Notes under the pieces: generated by a model
What the model was told of the DNA's origin: nothing
Database searches by the model: none
What the model saw: the letters and a program-made list of their open reading frames with translations, nothing else
Origin: Armatimonadota bacterium
GTDB lineage: Bacteria; Armatimonadota; Fimbriimonadia; Fimbriimonadales; Fimbriimonadaceae
DNA: 10,084 nucleotides
Assembly: GCA_003516955.1 (NCBI GenBank)
Contig: DPBN01000195.1
Coordinates: 1 to 10,084, forward strand
Direction: 5' to 3'
In this document: positions 1 through 5,547 of the stretch, one piece after another
Layout of the letters: the number at the start of each line of letters is the position of its first letter
How positions within the stretch are numbered: position 1 is the stretch's first letter
Made by a program: the position numbers and the translations under genes

Positions 1-186
1 GCAGGTCGGATCCACGCAGTGGTTGCACTGCCTCTTGACGTTCACGCCGCCGTGACGTTCGATGACCGTCCACGTCACGGCGGACAGCTTGTCGGTCGCC
101 CCGGGGGGTAGCCCGTTCTCCTGCTTGCAGGCGAGGGTACAGGCCTCACAACCGATGCATTTCGTCAGGTCGATCAAGAACGCCAT
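1..186 (-). CDS. 4Fe-4S polyferredoxin electron-transfer subunit (FdhB/NrfC/DmsB/HybA type), N-terminal part
   Basis: This is the N-terminal 62 residues of a minus-strand gene cut by the window edge. Translation from the ATG at 186-184 begins MAFLIDLTKCIGCEACTLAC, which holds a classic CxxCxxCxxxC 4Fe-4S motif (Cys10, 13, 16, 20). A second cluster motif starts at Cys54 (CNHCVDPTC) and runs into the edge. This spacing is typical of the iron-sulfur beta subunits that carry electrons between a molybdopterin oxidoreductase (formate dehydrogenase, DMSO, nitrite or polysulfide reductase type) or hydrogenase and a membrane quinone subunit. The exact partner is out of view. No Tat or Sec signal is seen at the N-terminus. 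A purine-rich AGGGG about 9 bases before the ATG can serve as ribosome binding site. The gene diverges from the nadC run. The plus-strand reading frame open across this region (from 62) is a shadow. Family confidence is high; the specific enzyme is unknown. Confidence 0.87.
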   Translation of the reverse strand, partial: MAFLIDLTKCIGCEACTLACKQENGLPPGATDKLSAVTWTVIERHGGVNVKRQCNHCVDPTC

Positions 187-239
187 CTGCGTTGCCCCTT
201 TGCTCCTACTTTGGCAGAATTCTCCGGGCCTTTGGACCT

Positions 240-269
240 ATTGTGCCTTCCATGCCGGTATTTCGGCAA
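240..269 (-). promoter_or_regulatory. Candidate sigma70-type promoter for the polyferredoxin gene
   Basis: Read on the minus strand, TTGCCG (plus 264-269) and CACAAT (plus 240-245) are separated by 18 bases. They match TTGACA/TATAAT at 8 of 12 positions. The predicted start of transcription would leave a leader of about 47 bases that carries the AGGGG ribosome binding site. The match is modest and could arise by chance in this 142-base divergent gap, so it is a weak prediction. Confidence 0.25.
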
Positions 270-311
270 GAACTCAGACGCAGCGGACCCCGTGCAACCT
301 CGCGGGCCCGT

Positions 312-327
312 TGAGCGTGAACGCTCA
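312..327. promoter_or_regulatory. Inverted repeat TGAGCGT-GA-ACGCTCA before the nadC-run start codon
   Basis: Two perfect 7-base arms (312-318 and 321-327) flank a 2-base centre, ending one base before the ATG at 329. The compact symmetry and position suit a dimeric repressor operator. A 2-base loop is too tight for a good RNA hairpin. If translation instead begins at TTG 311 or GTG 317, the repeat lies inside the first codons. No regulator is identified from sequence. Confidence 0.4.
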
Positions 328-328
328 C

Positions 329-820
329 ATGGAGCTGGTGCGGTATCGCCCGGGCGAGGTGCTCAAATGGCTCGAGCTGGGAGCCGGGGAGTTCCGTCGG
401 CAGGCTCGAGCCCGAGGCTCGGAGGTCCTGCGACGCCCCGATGGGAGCGCGGTCTCCCAAACCATCCGCAAAGCCGCGGAGGCGGCGCTGGACCTCGGCA
501 AGGGCGCGCTCGCCGAGCTGGCCAAGCTCCAGGCCGAGCGCACCGAGTACCTCCTTGGGGAAAACTCTTTCGAGGCGATCCAAGCGGGCCGCCTACGGTC
601 CATCCGCTACGACGCCGTGGCGGAGATCCGCCAGAAGGGCGACGCGTTCCAGATCGTACTGAACAACGGCCGCTCCATGACGATTCGTCCCCCCGCTCAC
701 CTAGTCGTCGGTCGCCTGCGCGTTCCCGTCGGCTGGATCCGCAACGGCATGGAGGTTCCCTACCACGTTCTGCTGGACGAGCTCTCGGCACGCTGTGGGG
801 TAAACATCCAGCCATCGTGA
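329..820 (+). CDS. Uncharacterised protein, 163 aa, coupled to nadC
   Basis: I do not recognise this protein. The frame is open from 62, but the upstream part overlaps the polyferredoxin gene and its promoter, so the start must be later. ATG 329 gives 163 residues; TTG 311 or GTG 317 in the same frame would add 6 or 4, and none has a good Shine-Dalgarno site. Residues 1-75 look mainly helical and charged (arginine-rich, then an alanine/leucine-rich stretch at 47-70). Residues 84-163 look like alternating beta strands with a closing helix: a run around YDAVAEIRQKGDAF, then a strand-turn-strand with LNNGR, and VPVGWIRNGMEVPYHVLLDEL at the end. This could be a small beta-barrel or PH-like fold, but that is a guess. 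There is no signal peptide, membrane segment or metal motif. Its TGA overlaps the GTG of nadC as GTGA (817-820), so the two are probably translated together, and a role near NAD synthesis is possible by context only. Confidence 0.7.
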   Translation: MELVRYRPGEVLKWLELGAGEFRRQARARGSEVLRRPDGSAVSQTIRKAAEAALDLGKGALAELAKLQAERTEYLLGENSFEAIQAGRLRSIRYDAVAEIRQKGDAFQIVLNNGRSMTIRPPAHLVVGRLRVPVGWIRNGMEVPYHVLLDELSARCGVNIQPS

Positions 821-1671
821 GCGCATGGCTGGGTCCCGAACCCGCGAACTGGTGGGACGTCGTCGACGAGGCCCTGAGGGAGGACATCGGCACCGGCGAC
901 CTCACCGCCGTTTGCTTCGGTGAGGACGAGGAGCTGGAGTGGATCATCGAGGCCCAAGCCGACGGTGTGGCTTGCGGCGTCGGCATCGCGGAGTACATTT
1001 TCGGGTCCTACAACTCAGACTCCGATCCCTCGGACGTCAAGGCCATGGTGACGGACGGCTCGGAAGTGCGCAGGGGGACGGTCGTGCTCAAGGGCCAGGG
1101 GCTGGCCCGCCGTGTCCTCTCGCTGGAGCGTACGGCTCTGAACTTCCTGATGCACCTGAGCGGCGTCGCGACCCTCACACGCCAGTTCGTCGACCGGGTG
1201 AGCGACACCTCGGCGCGCATCGTGGACACTCGCAAGACCCTCCCCGGACTGCGCGCCCTTCAGAAATACGCCGTGCGGTGCGGCGGCGGGTTCAACCACC
1301 GCATGGGGCTTTACGACGCCGCCATGATCAAAGACAACCACATCAAGGCGTGTGGCGACATCGCCGAGGCGGTCCGAAGGGTGAAAGCCGTGTCCTCCCA
1401 CCTCGCCCGGATCGAGGTGGAATGCGAGGACCTCGACCAAGTGCGGCAGGCCGTTCAGGCTGGGGCGGACGTGATTCTGCTGGACAACATGGATCCCTTC
1501 ATGATGCGCGAGGCCGTCCGCCGTTTCGGCAAGCAGGTGGCCTTCGAGGCGAGCGGCGGCATCAGCCTCGAAACCGTGCACGGCGTGGCCCAGACCGGGG
1601 TGTCGTACATCTCTGTGGGCGCGCTCACCCACTCCGCTCCCGCCCTTCCTTACCATTTGGAGGTTCTATGA
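817..1671 (+). CDS. nadC: Nicotinate-nucleotide pyrophosphorylase (quinolinate phosphoribosyltransferase)
   Basis: This cytosolic enzyme makes nicotinate mononucleotide, CO2 and PPi from quinolinate and PRPP, a step of de novo NAD synthesis. The GTG at 817 gives 284 residues, the normal family length. Visible family motifs are: REDIGTGDLT near the N-terminus (residues 21-30); ALNFLMHLSG (107-116) after Arg105; DTRKTLPGLR (137-146); KYAVRCGGGFNHRMGL (150-165); MIKDNH (170-175) with the active-site lysine; EVE (200-202); LDNM (222-225); EASGGI (244-249); and SVGALTHS (266-273). Together they cover the quinolinate and PRPP sites, so it should be active. The frame stays open far upstream to 211, but that part overlaps the 163-aa gene and lacks family similarity. 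The start overlaps the previous stop (GTGA) and the stop overlaps the birA ATG (ATGA), so the three genes form a coupled operon. nadA and nadB are not in the window. Confidence 0.96.
   Translation: MSAWLGPEPANWWDVVDEALREDIGTGDLTAVCFGEDEELEWIIEAQADGVACGVGIAEYIFGSYNSDSDPSDVKAMVTDGSEVRRGTVVLKGQGLARRVLSLERTALNFLMHLSGVATLTRQFVDRVSDTSARIVDTRKTLPGLRALQKYAVRCGGGFNHRMGLYDAAMIKDNHIKACGDIAEAVRRVKAVSSHLARIEVECEDLDQVRQAVQAGADVILLDNMDPFMMREAVRRFGKQVAFEASGGISLETVHGVAQTGVSYISVGALTHSAPALPYHLEVL
1659..1663 (+). promoter_or_regulatory. Ribosome binding site GGAGG of birA inside the end of nadC
   Basis: This is the strongest Shine-Dalgarno match seen before any start in the window. It sits in the last codons of nadC, 4 bases before ATG 1668. 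It fixes the birA start and supports reinitiation coupling with nadC through the ATGA overlap. Confidence 0.7.
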
Positions 1672-2378
1672 GGTCTCCGCTCGAGACGGGTCCTTGGATC
1701 GTTCTGGACGAGGTTGGCTCCACGCAGGCCTACGCCAAGCAGGCGCTCCTTTCCGACGCTCCGGCCGGCGTCGTCTTCGCCCATCATCAGACCGAGGGGC
1801 ACGGTAGGTTCGGTCGGGCGTGGCACAGCGAGCGGGGCGCCTCGCTCACCTTCAGCCTCGTCTTCGGAGCCTACGCGGACCACCCCAAGCCATGGCTGAT
1901 CGGCATGGCGGTGGCCGTCGCCGCAGCCGGCGCCCTGCACACCCAAATCCAGTGGCCGAACGATCTGACCATCGAGCGCCGCAAGGTGGGCGGCATCCTC
2001 ACGGAGATGGCGCGGGACCGCAACCGGCGGAACGTGCCCATCGTCGGCGTTGGGGTGAACCTCTCCCAGACGGAGTTCCCCGAGGAGATCCGCGAAACGG
2101 CGACCAGCCTGGCCCTGCACCGCAGAGGCCCGTTCGATCCAGAGGCCTTGGCGCGCAAGATCCTCGCTCGCCTCGAGGACCTTCCCGAGCCTGACGATTG
2201 GCGCGATCTGGAGCCGATCTGGGAGGTCTTCGACGACACGCCCGGTAAGCCCTACCGACTCCCGGACGGAACCTTCGGCACGGCCATCGGCGTCGGTCCC
2301 GACGGAGCGCTGATCTGCTCGGTCGACGGCCTGACGCGAACCGTGCTGGCCGCCGAGGCCCTCTTCGGACCGGGCTAG
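1668..2378 (+). CDS. birA: Biotin--[acetyl-CoA-carboxylase] ligase, single-domain
   Basis: This ligase activates biotin with ATP to biotinyl-5'-AMP and attaches it to the carrier lysine of biotin-dependent carboxylases. It has 236 residues and starts directly with the catalytic domain. There is no N-terminal winged-helix, so it is a class I ligase that should not act as the biotin-operon repressor. Motifs: DEVGSTQ (14-20); the biotin/adenylate loop GHGRFGRAW (44-52, E. coli equivalent GRGRRGRKW, keeping the Arg at the R118 and R121 positions); QWPNDL (95-100, usually KWPNDL); RKVGGIL with the conserved lysine at 106; GVGVNL (127-132); ATSL (145-148); and a C-terminal SH3-like domain (about 198-232). 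GGAGG at 1659-1663 lies 4 bases before the ATG, which overlaps the nadC TGA. Its TAG shares CTAG with the stop of the facing GH26 gene. Confidence 0.94.
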   Translation: MRSPLETGPWIVLDEVGSTQAYAKQALLSDAPAGVVFAHHQTEGHGRFGRAWHSERGASLTFSLVFGAYADHPKPWLIGMAVAVAAAGALHTQIQWPNDLTIERRKVGGILTEMARDRNRRNVPIVGVGVNLSQTEFPEEIRETATSLALHRRGPFDPEALARKILARLEDLPEPDDWRDLEPIWEVFDDTPGKPYRLPDGTFGTAIGVGPDGALICSVDGLTRTVLAAEALFGPG

Positions 2379-3313
2379 CCCCGAGCCCACTCCTCGTGGT
2401 TCATCGTGCGCGGATGATGGAAGATCGCGCGGAGCCCCTCCGGCGTGTTCCACTTCGTCTCCATGCCCGCCCACAGCATGAACCAAACGAACCGGGTCTG
2501 CCGTTCCAGGACGTCGGGAGTCGGCAGCTGGCCGACCTCTCCGATGGCGATCGGCCTGCCGTCGGCGAGCGAGAGCAGGTCGTCGTGGAACTCGTCGGGA
2601 AAGGTGCCGCCGTAGATGTCGGTCGCCAGGGCGTCCACGACGTCCCCGCCCGGATACATCTCCGCATAGGGTCGGACCCCCGGCCGGGGCGCGTTCGGGT
2701 TGTACACCCAAAGCAGGTTGTCCAGGCCATAGTCGTGCGTGAGCTTGTCGAAGAGCATCCGGTAGAGCCGGGCCGAGCCGTCGGGGCCCGGCCTTCCTCC
2801 CCACCAGAACCAAGCCCCGTTTGACTCGTGGTAGGGGCGCCACACGACCGGCACGCCCTCGTCCCGGAGCCGGACCAGCAGGCGCGCGACGACGTCGACC
2901 TGGTCTTCCCATCGCCGGTGGAGGCGGCTGCCGGGCGTCGTCAGCTCCGTCCACTCCGCGTCGGTCAGCTTCGTCTGAACCCCTTCCTTGAACGTCACCG
3001 GCTCGTCCATGGTCGGAGGCACGGCGTGCCACATCAGCGTCACCAGGGTGCCCCGGAGGTGCTGGCGGATCGCCTCGGCCACGATCGCATCGCGGAACTG
3101 GATTCCGTCCTGGTCGTCCGCCGAAAAGCCGAAGTCCTGACCCCAAACCGCGGGCTCCGCGCCGGCCAGCCGCGCCGTCTCCTCGCTGTGCGCCGACAGG
3201 GAGCCCGGGTAGTTGTGCTGGCCGGAGAGAATGCGGATCCCGCTAAGCTCGATCAACCTGCGGTAGAGCTCTCGAGCCGCCTCGCTCGCCTTGGGATTGG
3301 CCGTCCTTGACAT
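2375..3313 (-). CDS. Glycoside hydrolase family 26 (beta-mannanase-like), no signal peptide
   Basis: This is a 312-residue GH26 enzyme, a clan GH-A (beta/alpha)8 retaining glycosidase. The family mostly cleaves beta-1,4-mannan, with some beta-1,3-xylanases and glucanases. ILSGQHNYPG (28-37) is the usual barrel entry. The acid/base is Glu163 in RPYHESNGAWFWWG, Tyr234 lies in ATDIYGG, and the nucleophile is Glu259 in AIGEVG; both catalytic residues are intact. The protein is just the catalytic domain. The chosen ATG (3313-3311) is followed by MSRTANPKAS, with no hydrophobic signal segment, so it may act in the cytoplasm on imported oligosaccharides or leave by another route. An in-frame ATG at 3343 would add 10 polar residues; AGGAGG (plus 3357-3362) is 13 bases before it, longer than usual. 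I prefer 3313 because of the -10-like box 7 bases upstream. It diverges from the GH5-like gene. Exact substrate is not provable from sequence. Confidence 0.92.
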   Translation of the reverse strand: MSRTANPKASEAARELYRRLIELSGIRILSGQHNYPGSLSAHSEETARLAGAEPAVWGQDFGFSADDQDGIQFRDAIVAEAIRQHLRGTLVTLMWHAVPPTMDEPVTFKEGVQTKLTDAEWTELTTPGSRLHRRWEDQVDVVARLLVRLRDEGVPVVWRPYHESNGAWFWWGGRPGPDGSARLYRMLFDKLTHDYGLDNLLWVYNPNAPRPGVRPYAEMYPGGDVVDALATDIYGGTFPDEFHDDLLSLADGRPIAIGEVGQLPTPDVLERQTRFVWFMLWAGMETKWNTPEGLRAIFHHPRTMNHEEWARG

Positions 3314-3320
3314 GGAATCC

Positions 3321-3326
3321 AAACTA
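3321..3326 (-). promoter_or_regulatory. TANNNT -10-like box for a leaderless GH26 transcript
   Basis: On the minus strand TAGTTT is followed by 7 bases and then the ATG at 3313. No Shine-Dalgarno match lies between them. A -10 element at this distance would start the RNA at or next to the start codon. The -35 region 17 bases further up (TGGCCG) is poor. The inference depends on choosing ATG 3313 as the start. Confidence 0.4.
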
Positions 3327-3337
3327 CCCGATTGGGC

Positions 3338-3343
3338 TAACAT
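3338..3343 (+). promoter_or_regulatory. TANNNT -10-like box for a leaderless GH5-like transcript
   Basis: TAACAT is followed by 5 bases and then ATG 3349. No Shine-Dalgarno sequence precedes this ATG, so an RNA starting at the A of ATG is the simplest reading. A perfect TTGACA at 3307-3312 lies 25 bases upstream, too far to be the -35 partner. It pairs with no good -10 at 17 bases, so it may be accidental. Confidence 0.42.
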
Positions 3344-3348
3344 CGGCC

Positions 3349-5547
3349 ATGTTCGCCCTCCTGACGGTCCTCGCCACTTCGGCGCCTGGCATCGAGTGGG
3401 TTGAGCCTCCGGTCAAGGCCGGCGTCCCGATCGTGGGACGCCTCGTCCGCACGTCGCCCCCCGACGGCTCCAGCCAGTTGCATCCCACGCTGCAGCTCGC
3501 CGTCAAGGATCCGAAGGGGCGATCTTGGCCGGTGGTTCCCTTCATCTACCAGGAGTTCCGAAGGGCCGCCGACAAGGAAGGCAAGGAGGCATTGGAGCCG
3601 GTAGGCGAGCCCCAGTGGCGGGTGCGCTTCACCCCGCTGGAGCCGGGCACGTACGCGTTCGCGTTGGAGCGCTCGCCCCAGCCCATCGCCGTCGTTCGCG
3701 TGGCGCGGGGCGACGCTGGCGGCTTCCTCCGGCCGAACCCCAAGAACCAGCGGTGGCTCCAAGATCGCTCGGGCAGGCCGTTCCTGGCCGTCGGCTGGAA
3801 CCTCTGCTGGCACGGCGCGAGGGGCACCCGCGACTACGACGACTGGCTCCCGCGGCTCGCCCAAGCGGGCGTGAACTTCGTCCGCATCTGGAGCTGCCCG
3901 TGGGCCTTCAGCGTGGAGTGCAACCCCGGCACGCTCGGTCGATACGACCAGCGAGGGCTCTGGGCCCTGGAGCGCGTGCTCAGCCAAGCCAACCGGCTCG
4001 GCATCCATGTGATGCTCTGCCTGGACTACCACGGCGTGCTGAACATCGAGAAGGACTACTGGGGGTCGAACGATCTCTGGACCCAGAACCCCTACAACCG
4101 AGCCAACGGCGGCCCCTGCGCCGAGCCGAGGGACTTCTTCACCGAACCTGCGGCAAAGAAGGCCTACCAGGATCGCCTGAAGTACCTCGTGGCGCGGTTC
4201 TCCGCCTTTCCCAACCTGGCGGTCTGGGAGTTCTGGAACGAGATCGACAACGATCTCCGTTGGCTGGACGCGGCGCAGGTCGTGGCTTGGCACGCCGAGA
4301 TGGGCTCGTTTTTGCGAGGCATCGACCCCTACGGGCACGTCGTGAGCACCAGCACCGCCTGGAGTCCATGGCCCGAGCTGTGGCGCGTTCCCTCCATCGG
4401 CCTCCAGCAGGTGCACAGCTATGGCCAATCGTCGCCCGGCACGGCGTTCGCCAAGCTCGCCCAAGACCGGTTCGCTCTGCACCGAATGCCGCTCCTAGTC
4501 GGTGAGTACGGCGTGGACTTCCGCGGCCCGAGCGAGGAGAAGGACCCCTACCGCAGGGGTCTGCGGCAAGCGGTTTGGTCCACGGCGCTGAGCGGCTGTG
4601 CGGGCACGGCCATGCCGTGGTGGTGGGAAACCCTGCACGCTCGGAACGCCTACGGCCTGTGGAGCGCGCTCAGGACTCTTCTGGAAGGCACGGGCGTCGC
4701 CTCGGCGGCGTGGGGTCCCTTGACCGTCGAGTTCGGCGAAGAATCTGGCAAGCTCGGACCCGCCTCGCCCTCGGCGGCCCCGCAGTCCATACGATTCTTC
4801 CCCGCGGACCAGTGGAGCGTGGACCGTAGCGAAACCGTGGCGCTGGCGGGGCCTGCGAGCGCGGCCCTGGCGTCCCGATCGTTCGCGCGGTTCCTCCACG
4901 GATCCTCCAAGGCGGACGTGCGCCACCCGATCCGGCTGATCGCCCACCTAGCCGAGGGAGCCCAGATCGCCGTCCACGTGGACAGCGTCTCGAACGGCGC
5001 GATGCTCGTGGTCAAGGCGAACGGGAAGGAGGTTCTTCGGCGCGAGCTTCCCAACAAGGACGGAGCGTGGCTGGTCAACAAGGAGTACGACGAGACCATC
5101 CGGGCCCCGCTGCCTGCGGGAGACGGCGTGCTCATCGAGCTGGAGAACCCCGGCGAAGACTGGGTGAACATCGAGTGGATCGAGGTCTCCGGCGTTCGTC
5201 CAGCCCAGACCGGTCCCGAGGGGCCGCCGGTGTTCTCCACAGGGATCGGCACGGCCGACAGAGCACTCGCCTGGATTCTCGATCGGCGTTACGATTGGCC
5301 CGCTGGCGCGACGGAAGCCACGGCGAGCCCGTGCCGAGGCGCCAAGGTGACGATCCGAAACCTCCGGGATGGAGAATACGCGGCGCGCTGGTTCGACACC
5401 AAGCGCGGAACGTTCTTCGCATCGACCTTCGCCCGATCCAGGGGAGGACGGATGACGCTGCCCGCTCCCGAATTCCGCGAGGATGTGGCCGTCAGGATCG
5501 AGCGCCGGAGCAGGAGTTCCGGGGCGGGCGGGAGAACCAACAGGTGA
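3349..5547 (+). CDS. DUF5060/GH5-like multidomain glycosidase (DUF4038-type family), probably exported
   Basis: This 732-residue protein from ATG 3349 resembles the DUF5060 plus cellulase-like barrel enzymes. Residues 1-12 (MFALLTVLATSA) form a short hydrophobic segment, a possible signal peptide but without the usual positive charge. About 14-110 is a beta-sandwich of DUF5060 type (QWRVRFTPLEPGTYAF). About 130-470 is a (beta/alpha)8 barrel: FLAVGWNLCWHG, GVNFVRIWSCPW, the acid/base Glu298 in VWEFWNEID, the nucleophile Glu386 in LLVGEYGV, and MPWWWE at the end. About 525-625 is a beta-sandwich carbohydrate-binding-like region. About 635-715 is a C-terminal Ig-like domain with DGEYAARWFDTKRG, common in this group. 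The barrel is clan GH-A, so retaining hydrolysis of a beta-glycan is expected, but the substrate is unknown. TTG 3307 is an alternative in-frame start adding 14 residues. Its TGA overlaps the next gene's ATG by one base (TGATG), so the two are one operon. Confidence 0.88.
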   Translation: MFALLTVLATSAPGIEWVEPPVKAGVPIVGRLVRTSPPDGSSQLHPTLQLAVKDPKGRSWPVVPFIYQEFRRAADKEGKEALEPVGEPQWRVRFTPLEPGTYAFALERSPQPIAVVRVARGDAGGFLRPNPKNQRWLQDRSGRPFLAVGWNLCWHGARGTRDYDDWLPRLAQAGVNFVRIWSCPWAFSVECNPGTLGRYDQRGLWALERVLSQANRLGIHVMLCLDYHGVLNIEKDYWGSNDLWTQNPYNRANGGPCAEPRDFFTEPAAKKAYQDRLKYLVARFSAFPNLAVWEFWNEIDNDLRWLDAAQVVAWHAEMGSFLRGIDPYGHVVSTSTAWSPWPELWRVPSIGLQQVHSYGQSSPGTAFAKLAQDRFALHRMPLLVGEYGVDFRGPSEEKDPYRRGLRQAVWSTALSGCAGTAMPWWWETLHARNAYGLWSALRTLLEGTGVASAAWGPLTVEFGEESGKLGPASPSAAPQSIRFFPADQWSVDRSETVALAGPASAALASRSFARFLHGSSKADVRHPIRLIAHLAEGAQIAVHVDSVSNGAMLVVKANGKEVLRRELPNKDGAWLVNKEYDETIRAPLPAGDGVLIELENPGEDWVNIEWIEVSGVRPAQTGPEGPPVFSTGIGTADRALAWILDRRYDWPAGATEATASPCRGAKVTIRNLRDGEYAARWFDTKRGTFFASTFARSRGGRMTLPAPEFREDVAVRIERRSRSSGAGGRTNR

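Noticed and set aside
253..268. Small hairpin TGCCG-gtattt-CGGCA in the divergent gap, as terminator or riboswitch piece
   Set aside because: The stem is only 5 bp with no U-run, and lies upstream of both genes rather than downstream. No larger conserved RNA fold was recognised.
62..328. Upstream extension of the 163-residue protein to a 252-residue frame
   Set aside because: This part runs antisense over the polyferredoxin gene, whose two 4Fe-4S motifs are clearly real, and through the divergent gap. The extension has no recognisable composition or motif.
211..816. Open frame fused in front of nadC giving a 486-residue protein
   Set aside because: The extension is arginine/proline/serine-rich frame-shadow sequence over the 163-aa gene. 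NadC proteins begin near GTG 817 and are complete at 284 residues.
939..1667. Long upstream extension of birA (479-residue frame)
   Set aside because: It overlaps nadC in another frame and is full of Arg/Gly/Pro as expected for an off-frame reading. GGAGG and ATG 1668 mark the true start.
1650..3146. 498-residue minus-strand open frame across birA and GH26
   Set aside because: It is a shadow of two genes with clear family motifs; high GC keeps antisense frames free of stops. No domain is recognisable in it.
3307..3312. Perfect TTGACA -35 box for the GH5-like gene
   Set aside because: No acceptable -10 lies 16-18 bases downstream; the TAACAT box is 25 bases away. The bases also encode the first codons of the GH26 gene on the other strand.
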